Source: Marivita lacus (GTDB lineage: Bacteria; Pseudomonadota; Alphaproteobacteria; Rhodobacterales; Rhodobacteraceae). Taken from it: DNA of 64,000 nucleotides. Location: positions 1 to 64,000 of the forward strand of contig NZ_BMFC01000006.1 of assembly GCF_014637725.1 (NCBI RefSeq). Direction: 5' to 3'. This document shows positions 51,229 to 60,303 of this stretch, piece after piece. The position numbers and the translations under genes are program-made. Numbering within the stretch: the first letter of the stretch is position 1; each line of letters begins with the position of its first letter. The notes under the pieces were generated by a model. It was not told where the DNA came from, made no database searches, and worked only from the letters and a program-made list of their open reading frames with translations.

Positions 51229-51615
51229 GGTCGCTTCATCCGTCTGCTAAAATTCAGGCTGTTGAAAAGCCGATTGAAAACGAAGGGCGGGACCTGAAAA
51301 AGCTCAGCAGAACTAGAAGACCCCACACTGCCTAAAAACTCGATCCAAGACTTGCGGCGATGGAGCAATGATGCCCATCCTGATACGTCAGTGTTCGGCC
51401 CAAACTTACCTTAAGTCAAGCATGGCATGACCTGAACGAACAAAGCCAAAGGCGCGACGGGATGCGATGCATTTAATCGCAGCGTTTCCGTGTGCTGCCG
51501 TTGCGGTAGGCTCTCACCCTGACACAGCAGAGTTCGCAAAGATTTGAGTGAAATCCGGGCCTATAGATCCTATGCTGGGGCAAGCCTCGCAAATTTCAGC
51601 GAAAGGATCCAAGCC
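51229..51615. promoter_or_regulatory. Divergent upstream region of giant gene and caspase 2
   Basis: The 387-bp gap has no family-supported gene. It is somewhat AT-richer than coding DNA and contains TGCGATGCATTTAATCGCA (about 51462-51480), a short inverted repeat, plus possible promoters for the divergent genes. It is a good place for shared regulation. Confidence 0.4.
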
Positions 51616-53121
51616 ATGAGCTGCCTCGTCCGACTGTTTGTCCTGCCGGTCTTTCTGGTCTTGTCCACCGTCACATTTGCCATGGCCAGCCCCGACCGGG
51701 TGGCGCTGGTCATCGGAATGGCGGAGTACGAGGCCGTAACGCCCCTGACCAACACCCGCAACGATGCCGAGGCGCTGGCGGAGACGCTGACCGAAATCGG
51801 CTTCGACGTGACCCGCGTCATCGACGTGAGCCTTGCCGAGTTGCGGGCGGTCATGAAGGATTTTTCCTTCCGGTCGGAAACGGCGGATCTCGCGCTGATC
51901 TACTTTGCCGGTCACGGGATCGAAGTGCAGGGCGAGAACTTTCTCCTGCCGGTGGACGCGCGGCCGCGGTCGAATGTCGATGTGCAGAACCAGTCGGTGT
52001 CGCTCAAGGAATTGCTGGCCGTGGTGGAAAAAGCGCGCGTCATGCGGATCGTCATTCTGGACAGTTGCCGGGACAATCCGCTGGGTGGCAGCATCGACAC
52101 GAACGCCGTGGTGCAATCGGCGCTGGAGGCAACGGATCAGGCGACGCGCGGGGTAGGTGGTCTTGCGCCGGCCAATCCGGATCGCGGCACGCTTGTGGCC
52201 TTTGCCGCCAAGGACGGGCAGGTGGCGCTGGACGGGACGCGGGGCAACAGCCCCTATGCGCGGGCGTTGATGGACAAGATGTCCAAGCCCGGGCTCGAGA
52301 TCAGTCTGATGTTCCGGCAGGTGCGCGACGCAGTTCTGGCCGAAACGCAGAACCTGCAGGAGCCTTATACCTATGGGTCCCTGACCGGCCAGCCGTTCTA
52401 CCTGTCCGGGCCACCCGAAGGTGTCGCAGAGGCCGATGTGTCGGAACCAACGAAGTCTTGGTCGAAGCTGCGCCCCGATCAGGAATCGCAACTTCTGGCG
52501 CTGGCCAATCTGGGCGACACGCGGTCGATGCTTGGCCTTGCCTATATCCGCCTGAACCCCGAGGACAGCCGCTTTGATCCCGCACAGGCGGTCAGCTTTC
52601 TGGAACGTGCCGTCGAACGCGGATCACCCGAAGCGCAGATGGAATTGGCCAAGCTTTACGAGCAGGGCATCGGCGTGGACGTCAACGAGGCCCGTGCTCT
52701 CGAGCTGTACCAGGCGGCGGCAGATCAGGGGTTCGCGGATGCGATCAACGATCTGGGCTTCCTGCACTACCAGGGCGGTCTGGGTCTTCGGCCCAATCCC
52801 GAAAAGGCGCTGGAGCTGTTCGAGCAGGCGGCAGACCTGCGCCATCCCGAAGCGCAGTTCAACTTTGCCGCCCTGATCGACGACGGGCTGATCCCCGACA
52901 AGGGGCCCAAGGATGCGGCGTCGTATCTCTACGCGGCCTTGCGCAGCGGCAGCCAGGATGTGCTGAACCTGCTGCTGGAAAGGCCGACCATGTTCGCCGA
53001 GGAAACCCGCCGCGAATTGCAGGCGCAGTTGCAGGCCTTCAACTTCTACGACGGGTCCATCGACGGTGATATCGGCCCCGGTACCAAGCGGGGTATCCGG
53101 GCCGCCTATGGTCTGGAATAA
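51616..53121 (+). CDS. Secreted caspase with Sel1-like repeats
   Basis: The 501-residue protein starts with a signal peptide (LVRLFVLPVFLVLSTVTFAM) and a C14 caspase domain: ALVIGMAEYEAVTPLTNTRN, His100 in YFAGHGIEVQGENFLLPVDA and Cys151 in ILDSCRDNPLGG. Sel1-like helical repeats follow (AVERGSPEAQMELAKLYEQG, AADQGFADAINDLGFLHYQG, AADLRHPEAQFNFAALIDDG). The C-terminus has QLQAFNFYDGSIDGDIGPGT, a peptidoglycan-binding-like tail. AAGGA precedes the ATG. It is periplasmic or envelope-facing. Confidence 0.86.
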   Translation: MSCLVRLFVLPVFLVLSTVTFAMASPDRVALVIGMAEYEAVTPLTNTRNDAEALAETLTEIGFDVTRVIDVSLAELRAVMKDFSFRSETADLALIYFAGHGIEVQGENFLLPVDARPRSNVDVQNQSVSLKELLAVVEKARVMRIVILDSCRDNPLGGSIDTNAVVQSALEATDQATRGVGGLAPANPDRGTLVAFAAKDGQVALDGTRGNSPYARALMDKMSKPGLEISLMFRQVRDAVLAETQNLQEPYTYGSLTGQPFYLSGPPEGVAEADVSEPTKSWSKLRPDQESQLLALANLGDTRSMLGLAYIRLNPEDSRFDPAQAVSFLERAVERGSPEAQMELAKLYEQGIGVDVNEARALELYQAAADQGFADAINDLGFLHYQGGLGLRPNPEKALELFEQAADLRHPEAQFNFAALIDDGLIPDKGPKDAASYLYAALRSGSQDVLNLLLERPTMFAEETRRELQAQLQAFNFYDGSIDGDIGPGTKRGIRAAYGLE

Positions 53122-53124
53122 CGC

Positions 53125-53832
53125 TCAGGCCGACCGGAGCAGAACCTTGTTCGATCCGACAGCGGCGGCGATGCGCTGGTAGTGGATTGCCCGTGTCGCG
53201 TCGGAACTGGCCGAGCGCAACAAAACGGTTTCGGCCTCGGCAAGGACATCACTGGCTTGACGGTTCAACTCGGCGACGCGGGGGGCCTGAACGGCGCGCA
53301 TGGGCGGCGTCGGTTGGGACTGTCCGGTGTTGTTTCTGATCCGGGCGGTCAGGGCAGGTTTCTGGCGGTCGATATTGCTGCGCACGATATCATCGAGCTT
53401 GCGCGCCGTATCCAGAAGCACGTCGCGCGCCTCTTCGTAATCTCCGTTCGCCGGCATCTCTTTGGCCAGTTCGCGGTAGGTGACGGCAAAACAGGCAATC
53501 CGGTATTCCTCGTCCATGACGTCGCAGATCTGTTCGCTCTCGTTCAAACGGCGCACGAACAGGTTCGTCTGCTGCGTTGATGCGGCAACCGGCGGACCAC
53601 TTGGTATTCCCGACACGCGATTGCTGTCCGATGATTCATTGTCCCCGCCGCTGATATTGTCCCCGCCGACCTGAGCATATTGGGGAAAGATCAGTTCGAC
53701 GGAGCGGACCGTCATGTTCGTGTTGAGGTCTGCGCTCCCGACATCCGGCGTCGAGGCGTGGATCGGGGTCGACAACAATCCGAGAAGCACGGGAAGACCG
53801 ATAATCTGGGCGGCGGGTTTGCTTGAAATCAT
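53125..53832 (-). CDS. Secreted protein of unknown function
   Basis: The 235-residue protein has a signal peptide (SKPAAQIIGLPVLLGLLSTP) and a mostly helical mature part. It contains LFVRRLNESEQICDVMDEEY, FAVTYRELAKEMPANGDYEE and repeated LRSA/AEAETVLL segments. I recognise no family. The start at 53832 has AGGAT upstream. It ends 3 bp from the end of the caspase gene and may be the last gene of the minus-strand ExbBD operon, 187 bp away. Confidence 0.7.
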   Translation of the reverse strand: MISSKPAAQIIGLPVLLGLLSTPIHASTPDVGSADLNTNMTVRSVELIFPQYAQVGGDNISGGDNESSDSNRVSGIPSGPPVAASTQQTNLFVRRLNESEQICDVMDEEYRIACFAVTYRELAKEMPANGDYEEARDVLLDTARKLDDIVRSNIDRQKPALTARIRNNTGQSQPTPPMRAVQAPRVAELNRQASDVLAEAETVLLRSASSDATRAIHYQRIAAAVGSNKVLLRSA

Positions 53833-54019
53833 GATCCTGACTTTCGGTTTGGTGGAAACGGGCTGTGAAAAAATACTGAGACAACTCGAACAACGGCGAA
53901 AAACAGGGATGCAGTCTCCGTTCGATATGCGACCTGCACCCGGCATCGTACGTGACGCAACGGTAAGACGGGATCGGTCGCAAAGCAAGTTTGGCTTTGG
54001 AGGGTCGCTCTGCGTGGCG

Positions 54020-55624
54020 TCACTCGGCGGCTGTCGTCACGAAGAAGTAGACCCATTCGCCTTTGAATGCGGGATCACGGGCGCGGGCGTCACTGACCCG
54101 GTCCCGCAGCCAGTCGAGGTAGGGACCGGCGGGTTCGACCAAGGGGCGCACACCGTCATAGAGCGGCACAGAGGACGCAAAGGCAACCGCGATCTCCTGA
54201 CCGAACGGCGGCCCGATCTCGATATAAAGGCCGGGCTCGCCCGCAGGCAGTGCCGTTTCAGAGCCGATCTGCAGCGCAGATTCGGCAGGTGTCAGCGTCA
54301 GGGGCGTGAATTCGTTGGGCAAGAGGTGCACCACATTGCCGTCCGCATCGAAGTAATCGACATAGACATAGGCGTCGTAATCCGCGCCTTGCAGCTCCAT
54401 GACCAGCGGGTTTCCCGCAGTGTACCGAAACTCGCGCGCATGGGTGCTTTCGCCCAAGAGCAGAGGATTGGTGATCTGGTCCGTCGATTGCGGCAGGCCG
54501 ACATTGGCGATGCCGGTCAGCGCGCCGCATTGCGGGCGTGGCAGGATCAGAAGGGTGTCGCGGACCAGGATATCCGCGCCCATCTTTGCCTGCATGGCCG
54601 CAACGACATCAGCGCGCAGTTCGGGTTCCGGCACGTGGCCGGAGACCTGCAGAGTGTTGTCGGTCGGGTCGAACGCAACCTGCAGGCGCGCGCAGGGAAT
54701 GGCGCTGAGGGCGCCGGTGATGCCATCGCGCACGTCTGCCGCCGCGCCGCCAAGGTCGCCCGGTTCCATGAAGCTTTGAAAGGCGGACAGCGATACCGGG
54801 TCGATGGACCCGTCGCCCGATCCTTCGAAAGCGAGCGCGGCCTTGGCGCGGTCTGCCTTGGGCTGAAGGGGGGGTGTCGTTTCCGTGCCGAGCGGCCTCT
54901 GGGCGATGCTCAGGGTCTCGGGGGTTGTCGGGGATGCCACGTCGCTCATCGGTGCAAGTGTTTGCGCTGTTGGTGTTGCGGGCCGGGTCTCGGTCTGGCG
55001 CAGCATGGTCGGTTGTTCCGCGTCGAGCGTGGTCGATATGGGCAGAGCGGCAGGGGTGACCGTGGTGATCTGGTCGGTCGGGGCGATCCCGAGCGCCGTG
55101 GTTGGCAGAGCGATCCGGGCCTGGGTTACTTCCGCAAGCAGGGATGCCGCTGCGATGGGTTGCGCCGCAATCGCCGCTTGCGGTGCGGCGTCGGCCACGG
55201 GTTGTGCGACTGCGGCGCTGCTCTGCGGCGCGGTGACGGCTTGCAGCGCGTCTGCGCTCTCCGTGACGAGCGTAGCCTCTGACCCTTGCGGTGACGCGGC
55301 CGCGATGCTCTCGCCTTCTGGCGCACGCGTCGAGGTATCGATGCCGTCGGTCCGGAGGGCTGTGGCGCGGGACGTGGCGATCTGGCCCTGACCCAGTGCC
55401 GAGCCGCTTGTGTCTCCGGCCAAGGCCTGATCTGGCTCGGGCGCCGTTTCCCGCGCCGTGCTGCGGTCGACCTGATAGGCGGTCAGTTCAAGCCGGGTTT
55501 CGGGAACGGGCTGGTCGGGAATGTCACCTGGACGGGTGGCGAGGTAGATCGCAACGGCCCCGGCACCATGTGCGCTGACCGACGCGCCAAGGGCGAGGGC
55601 CCATGTCAGCGCCGGGCGTATCAT
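54020..55624 (-). CDS. Membrane-anchored TonB-position protein with DUF4384
   Basis: The 534-residue protein has an N-terminal hydrophobic helix with a histidine (TWALALGASVSAHGAGAVAI), as TonB proteins often do. A long Ala/Thr/Pro/Gln-rich linker (about 60-285) follows. A BON-like segment (LQVAFDPTDNTLQVSGHVPE) precedes LILPRPQCGALTGIANVGLP and a DUF4384-like domain (DAYVYVDYFDADGNVVHLLP, GQEIAVAFASSVPLYDG). ATGA overlap with exbD puts it at the tonB position. The DUF4384 family is usually linked to caspases and protein kinases. Confidence 0.8.
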   Translation of the reverse strand: MIRPALTWALALGASVSAHGAGAVAIYLATRPGDIPDQPVPETRLELTAYQVDRSTARETAPEPDQALAGDTSGSALGQGQIATSRATALRTDGIDTSTRAPEGESIAAASPQGSEATLVTESADALQAVTAPQSSAAVAQPVADAAPQAAIAAQPIAAASLLAEVTQARIALPTTALGIAPTDQITTVTPAALPISTTLDAEQPTMLRQTETRPATPTAQTLAPMSDVASPTTPETLSIAQRPLGTETTPPLQPKADRAKAALAFEGSGDGSIDPVSLSAFQSFMEPGDLGGAAADVRDGITGALSAIPCARLQVAFDPTDNTLQVSGHVPEPELRADVVAAMQAKMGADILVRDTLLILPRPQCGALTGIANVGLPQSTDQITNPLLLGESTHAREFRYTAGNPLVMELQGADYDAYVYVDYFDADGNVVHLLPNEFTPLTLTPAESALQIGSETALPAGEPGLYIEIGPPFGQEIAVAFASSVPLYDGVRPLVEPAGPYLDWLRDRVSDARARDPAFKGEWVYFFVTTAAE

Positions 55625-56037
55625 CGGGCGGGCGGTGCGGTTTCGGGCGTGACGACCAGCACGACATCCCGCGCACCCAGCGTCTCGATCCGGCTCACGA
55701 GCGGCAGCACGTGGCGCAGTTCCGTGTCGCGATGCGCGTTGATCCGGACCAGCGTGTCGGATGTTGTGACAAGGCGCGCCGTGATGGCTTGGTCAAGCGC
55801 GGCGTCGTCCACGACCAATCCATCCACCGCCAGATCGCCACTGGCCGAGACCGAGACCGTGATCCCGCCCGACGGCATGTCAGCCCCGGTTTCCGTGGTA
55901 GGCGGGGTGACGTCAAACGGGGCCGTGGCGTCCATGCGTCCGATCAGCATGAAGAAGACCAGCAGAAAGAAGACCACGTCGATCAGCGCGACGATGGTTT
56001 CAGGCGGTTGCCGTGTGACCGGGCGCGCCAGTCTCAT
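55621..56037 (-). CDS. ExbD/TolR-family protein 2
   Basis: The 138-residue protein has a single membrane helix (IVALIDVVFFLLVFFMLIGR) carrying the conserved aspartate (ALIDV) that conducts protons, and a periplasmic domain (VDGLVVDDAALDQAITARLV, RINAHRDTELRHVLPLVSRI). Its start overlaps the first exbD as ATGA. It is paired with the ExbB at 56484. Confidence 0.87.
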   Translation of the reverse strand: MRLARPVTRQPPETIVALIDVVFFLLVFFMLIGRMDATAPFDVTPPTTETGADMPSGGITVSVSASGDLAVDGLVVDDAALDQAITARLVTTSDTLVRINAHRDTELRHVLPLVSRIETLGARDVVLVVTPETAPPAR

Positions 56038-56474
56038 TGCGCCACCTCGAGCCGGACGACGCGCAGGCCGGTCACGCCCGCACGGGTGGCCGCGTCCATG
56101 ACCGAAACGAGCGCCTGCATGTCCGCGGCACCCGAAGGCAGGACCAGAACGCGCAAAGCGGGCGTGTTTTGCAGCCGGTCGCGGAACATCGCCTCGAGCG
56201 CTGGCAGGTCCATCCCGACGCCGCGCAGGGTGGGCACACCGTCTGCACCGATCCGGATCAACAGGGGCGCGCCGGTGTCCTGTGTCGTCACGGGTGCTGC
56301 GTCCAGCGGATCATCCGCCCGTTTGACCGCCGGGATCATGTCGAGGTTCAGATAGGTCGAGGTCACCATGAAAAAGACCAGCAGGATCAGCATCACGTCG
56401 ATCAGCGGCACAAGCGAAATCAGCGCCTTGGACGGGGCGGGTCGCCGGATGCCGAATGTGCCGGGGTCCTGCAT
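56034..56474 (-). CDS. ExbD/TolR-family protein 1
   Basis: The 146-residue protein has the ExbD helix (ISLVPLIDVMLILLVFFMVT) with the proton-path aspartate in PLIDV, and a periplasmic domain (LIRIGADGVPTLRGVGMDLP, RVLVLPSGAADMQALVSVMD). It lies 9 bp after exbB. Two different ExbD proteins with one ExbB indicate a specialised energiser. Confidence 0.87.
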   Translation of the reverse strand: MQDPGTFGIRRPAPSKALISLVPLIDVMLILLVFFMVTSTYLNLDMIPAVKRADDPLDAAPVTTQDTGAPLLIRIGADGVPTLRGVGMDLPALEAMFRDRLQNTPALRVLVLPSGAADMQALVSVMDAATRAGVTGLRVVRLEVAQ

Positions 56475-56483
56475 GCTCCGCCC

Positions 56484-57107
56484 CTATTTTGACGGCTGAT
56501 CCGCGATCAGCATGAGTTGCGCAATGGCACCTTCGATCAGCTGCGCGCCGCGTTCCGCGCGTCCCGCCAGAAGCGATGCGCCAACCGCTGCGGGGATCGC
56601 GACCAGAAGCCCAGCCGCCGTGGTCAGCAGCGCCTGCCAGATGCCGCCCGCCAGAACCGAGGCGTTGGCCGCGCCTTCTGCCATTTCAAGTTCCTGAAAC
56701 GATTGTATCATTCCCAGAACCGTGCCCAGAAGCCCCAGCAAGGGCGAGGTCATCGCGATCAGTTCCAGCAGGCGGATATGCCGGGTCATGCGGCTGAGTT
56801 CCTCGTTGCCGCGCCGCATCAGTTCGGCCATCAGGGCGCTGCCGGACCGTCCGTTGCCAAGCGCCTTGATCGCAAAGGCCAAAACGCGGTCAGCAGGGGC
56901 AGGGCCGCTTTCGGCTGCCCGGCGCGCGTCGTCGATCTTGCCCGCCTCGAAACTGGCCAGCGCCGCGTCCCGGTTGGCCTCACCCTTGGTGACCGGCGAC
57001 AATTGCACGATCTTGTAAACGATCAGGGCCAGCGAAAACACCGACAGGATCGCCAGCAGAAGAATGATCGGCCCGCCGGTCCCGATATCGGAAAATGCGT
57101 CCGGCAC
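56484..57107 (-). CDS. MotA/TolQ/ExbB-family proton channel
   Basis: The 207-residue protein has three membrane helices: IILLLAILSVFSLALIVYKI, a middle one after LIAMTSPLLGLLGTVLGMIQ, and GIWQALLTTAAGLLVAIPAA. Conserved ExbB motifs AMTSPLLGLLGTVLGM and QALLTTAAGLLVAIP are present. It forms the pentameric channel for the ExbD proteins. It starts 1 bp after the stop of the secreted protein gene. Confidence 0.9.
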   Translation of the reverse strand: MPDAFSDIGTGGPIILLLAILSVFSLALIVYKIVQLSPVTKGEANRDAALASFEAGKIDDARRAAESGPAPADRVLAFAIKALGNGRSGSALMAELMRRGNEELSRMTRHIRLLELIAMTSPLLGLLGTVLGMIQSFQELEMAEGAANASVLAGGIWQALLTTAAGLLVAIPAAVGASLLAGRAERGAQLIEGAIAQLMLIADQPSK

Positions 57108-57108
57108 G

Positions 57109-57531
57109 TCACTTCACCAGTGCGGCGTCGGTCTTGCTGCCCAGTTCGAGGAAGGCGAAGCAGTCGGTGTTCTCTTCGTTTTGCGGTTTGCAGACCGGCA
57201 TGTCGTGCAGAACGATCTCGGAAATGTCCGAACAGGCGATCTCGGGAATGGCGAACAGCTTGAGCGTGGTGCGTTGCACGGGCAGGGGGGCCGCGTCGAT
57301 GGACAGCAGGCGGTCTATCACGCCGTTGCTGTCGAAAATGGCGAGGCTCATCTCGAAGCCTTCGAAACTCTTGCCTGTGTCGTTGCGAAACAGGAAATAG
57401 GCCTGGCATCCGCTTGGCTCGCCCGGTTCGACCTTGTTCAGTTCGACCGACAAGGTACCGGATTGCGCCCATGCACCCGATGTCATCAGGCACAGCGCCA
57501 CGGCCGAGAGCCTGCTTGGGGTTTTCTTCAC
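57109..57531 (-). CDS. Small secreted protein, first gene of ExbBD operon
   Basis: The 140-residue protein has a signal peptide (SRLSAVALCLMTSGAWA) and a beta-rich mature part (LSVELNKVEPGEPSGCQAYF, LFRNDTGKSFEGFEMSLAIF, LKLFAIPEIACSDISEIVLH). Four cysteines lie in the mature protein (GCQAY, IACSD, PVCKP, TDCFA) and may form disulfides. I recognise no named family. Its position suggests it is a periplasmic partner of the ExbBD system. Confidence 0.72.
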   Translation of the reverse strand: MKKTPSRLSAVALCLMTSGAWAQSGTLSVELNKVEPGEPSGCQAYFLFRNDTGKSFEGFEMSLAIFDSNGVIDRLLSIDAAPLPVQRTTLKLFAIPEIACSDISEIVLHDMPVCKPQNEENTDCFAFLELGSKTDAALVK

Positions 57532-57905
57532 ATCGACCTCCTGAAATGTCGCCTGTTCTTTCCAGGCGTTCCAATCTGCTGGGTTTGTGTCAGCGTGCTG
57601 ACGTAAAACGTTGATTCAAAAATACTAAACGTAGTGGGCAAGGGCGGTTGCCGCTGCCCGGAAGTGTCTTCTGTCCTGCCAAGGAAACGCCGAGTCGGTG
57701 TTTCGGTCAAGCCCGCTCACCCCTGTGGCACGCATTCAGGACGGATGGATCACAGCCTCATCGACCGCGGCGGGTTTCGAAAAATCTTTGTCCGGCAGTG
57801 CGTTTGTGCGAAGGATACATCAGTGCAGGGTGTCGTCGGGCGCACCTGCGCGCCTCGATTTTGAACGCCAAGTCTTTGTTATGATCACTTTTATTGGAGG
57901 GTCTT
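57532..57905. promoter_or_regulatory. Divergent region between ExbBD operon and methyltransferase gene
   Basis: The 374-bp stretch shows no family-supported gene. It is AT-richer near both ends (TTGATTCAAAAATACTAAAC at about 57609-57628 and TTATGATCACTTTTATT near 57878-57894), as expected for divergent promoters. It separates the ExbBD operon from the methyltransferase and T6SS genes. Confidence 0.4.
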
Positions 57906-59030
57906 ATGCTTGATCGGGTCAAGGGTCCGCACGACGCGCTTGCCGAGTTGCAGGTGTTCCGCGAGACGCTCCGGACGCATGTCGCAGAGGTGACGAAAGA
58001 AATCGTCCTGCGGGACAAGATGAACCAAAAGGCTGTCGAAACGCTTTGCGCCCGGATCGACCTCGTGGTCCGCGACTATTCCGGATTTCTCAGGCGGCTC
58101 AACACACTGCGCGGCGCCGAGGAGGCCGAGGCCCAAGACCGCGATGCAGTCGTCGACCTGCGCCGGGAATGGGGCATCGCCCATGCGAGAACCAACCTGT
58201 TCCAAGTCGAGTTGAACCAGTGGTCGCTGATGAAAGCGCTTGTCGCCAAGCAGGTCGCATCGCGGAAAAAACGTGTGCCGCTATACGAGGCGCGACCCTC
58301 GGGTCTTGGCGTGGCGCAATCATCGGCGAGCGACGACGTGTTCGACTGGGTGCATGCCATCCTCAACCCGGAAAGCCAGTCGGATGACGCGTTCCAAAGC
58401 GGGTGTTTTCCCGATATCGCCCTGCCCAACAGCCGGTTTCACGAGCATTTGCACGCGGGCTACCGGGTGGTGCTGGCGCAGGGCCGAACCCAGCCGATGC
58501 GGTTTCTGGATGTCGGATGCGGCGGCGGGCTCAAGGTGCTGTCGGCGCGGCGCTATTTCACGCGATCCGAGGGGCTGGATTACCAAGACAGCTATGTCGA
58601 CACGGCGCGCAGTCTGCTCGAACGGGCCAAGGCCGATGACGCGAAGGCGTTCCAGGCAGATGCGCTGACATTCGATGGCTATGGCGATTATGATGTCATC
58701 TATTTCTACAGGCCGATCCGGGACGATCAGAAGCTTGTCGAAATGGAGCAGAGGATCGTCGAACTGGTGCGGCCCGGCACGGTTCTGATCGCGCCCTATG
58801 TCGGGTTTGAAGCGCGGTTTGCAGGCTTGGGCTGCGGCCGGGTTGCCGGGTCAGTCTATCTGGCCAAGACCTCTCAGAAAGACGCTGACCGGTGGCGGCG
58901 CAAGGCCGAACAGACCGGTGTCGCTGTGGTGCATGCCGAAGACGAACGGGTCGCAACCATCTGGACGCCGCTGCTCGAGGCATCGCGCAACTCGGGCTAC
59001 GATGTCGAACGGTTCAAGCCGCTCATCTGA
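57906..59030 (+). CDS. SAM-dependent methyltransferase with coiled-coil N-terminus
   Basis: The 374-residue protein has an N-terminal 130 residues rich in heptad-like helix (LQVFRETLRTHVAEVTKEIV, LCARIDLVVRDYSGFLRRLN) and a class I methyltransferase domain with motif I FLDVGCGGGLKVLS at about 200-213, YQDSYVDTARSLLERAKADD and DVIYFYRPIRDDQ. The ATG follows GGAGGG. It lies just upstream of tssA. It has no obvious T6SS homologue; it might modify a T6SS part, be an effector or be unrelated. No signal peptide is present. Confidence 0.75.
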   Translation: MLDRVKGPHDALAELQVFRETLRTHVAEVTKEIVLRDKMNQKAVETLCARIDLVVRDYSGFLRRLNTLRGAEEAEAQDRDAVVDLRREWGIAHARTNLFQVELNQWSLMKALVAKQVASRKKRVPLYEARPSGLGVAQSSASDDVFDWVHAILNPESQSDDAFQSGCFPDIALPNSRFHEHLHAGYRVVLAQGRTQPMRFLDVGCGGGLKVLSARRYFTRSEGLDYQDSYVDTARSLLERAKADDAKAFQADALTFDGYGDYDVIYFYRPIRDDQKLVEMEQRIVELVRPGTVLIAPYVGFEARFAGLGCGRVAGSVYLAKTSQKDADRWRRKAEQTGVAVVHAEDERVATIWTPLLEASRNSGYDVERFKPLI

Positions 59031-59130
59031 ACCGCCGGGCAGCGGACCTCTCAAAAAAGAAATTTACCCTAGGTCACATTCTAGTGCTGGATTTTTCACA
59101 AAGACTTGATAACCTTTAGATAGTTTTGTT

Positions 59131-59160
59131 GCCCGAACGCGGGCGTATTTAAACATTTTT
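59131..59160 (+). terminator. Weak hairpin with U-rich tail before tssA
   Basis: GCCCG (59131-59135) pairs with CGGGC (59140-59144) across AACG and is followed by TATTTAAACATTTTT. It could end the methyltransferase mRNA, or lie in the tssA leader. The stem is short, so evidence is weak. Confidence 0.35.
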
Positions 59161-59181
59161 ATTGTTTCGAAGGCTGCCAAG

Positions 59182-60216
59182 TTGTCAGACATCCTCAAAC
59201 CCCATGGTGAAACTGCGCCCAGTGGCGAAAATCTGGAGTATGATCCGGATTTCATCGCCATGGAGCTTGCAGGGCAACCCGAGGAAGAGAGACAGGCCGG
59301 AAAAGAGATCGTTGAGGGCAGTGATCCCGACTACAAGGATCTCGCCAAGAAAGCACGTGTCGTTCTTGAACGCAGCCATGACCTCCGCGCGGCGGTCTAC
59401 CTTGCGGACAGTGAATTGCGTCTCAAGGGACTGGTCGGGTTTGCCGAGATCACGGCTTATCTTCGCGGTTGCCTCGAAGAGTATTGGGACACCTGCCACC
59501 CGCAGCTTGACGCGGATGACGACAACGATCCGATGATGCGGATCAACGCGGTCAGCGGGTTGGGCGGACGGACGACAATCCTGCGTGGACTGCGGACTGC
59601 GGCCCCTCTGACCAACAGCCGGGCTGTCGGACGGATCACCCTGCGCGACATAGAGATCGCAAATGGCGAGGCGCAGCCACGAGAGGACGAAACGCCGAAA
59701 TCGACGAATGAGATCGACGCGGCCTTTACCGATACACCAACCGAAGACCTTGAGGAGTATTTCCGTTCAGCGACTTCGGCTCTAGAGGATGTGCGCGCCA
59801 TAGACGCGGTGTTCTATGAAAAAACACCGGGGTTCGGACCAGCGCTGGATGACCTGCAGCGTATGCTGGCCCGGATCGTGAAAGCCCTGTCCGCGCATGT
59901 CGAAGCGGACGCTCCCGCGGACACGGCCGAAGCCGAGGGTGCTGCCACGGAGGGCGATCCGCGCCCGGCTGCAAAAAGCGCTGGTGTGCCCGGAGAGATC
60001 ACGACGCGAGCGGATGTCATCGCGGCTTTGGACCGCATCATGGTCTATTACAAACGGCATGAGCCATCGAGCCCGCTGCCGATCATCCTGAAGCGCGCCA
60101 AACGTTTGGTCGGTGCGAGTTTCATGACCATTATCAACGACTTGGCCCCATCTGGCGCAGAAAGCGTCAAGCTTGTCAGCGGGGGAGTGGAGGAAGACGA
60201 AGCGACCAGCGACTGA
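59182..60216 (+). CDS. tssA: T6SS cap/chaperone protein TssA
   Basis: The 344-residue protein has the ImpA N-terminal domain of TssA: HGETAPSGENLEYDPDFIAM, GSDPDYKDLAKKARVVLERS, DLRAAVYLADSELRLKGLVG and EYWDTCHPQLDADDDNDPMM. The C-terminal part has YYKRHEPSSPLPIILKRAKR. TssA caps the growing sheath and links it to the baseplate. The TTG start at 59182 is preceded by AAGG. It is the first T6SS gene of the window's cluster. Confidence 0.9.
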   Translation: MSDILKPHGETAPSGENLEYDPDFIAMELAGQPEEERQAGKEIVEGSDPDYKDLAKKARVVLERSHDLRAAVYLADSELRLKGLVGFAEITAYLRGCLEEYWDTCHPQLDADDDNDPMMRINAVSGLGGRTTILRGLRTAAPLTNSRAVGRITLRDIEIANGEAQPREDETPKSTNEIDAAFTDTPTEDLEEYFRSATSALEDVRAIDAVFYEKTPGFGPALDDLQRMLARIVKALSAHVEADAPADTAEAEGAATEGDPRPAAKSAGVPGEITTRADVIAALDRIMVYYKRHEPSSPLPIILKRAKRLVGASFMTIINDLAPSGAESVKLVSGGVEEDEATSD

Positions 60217-60303
60217 CTTGTCGACTGGCAGACGCCGTCGAATTTTGCATCGCGGCCGTGGAGGAAAAGATTTTGAAATTCGAACAACAGACGGGGAAAT
60301 AAT

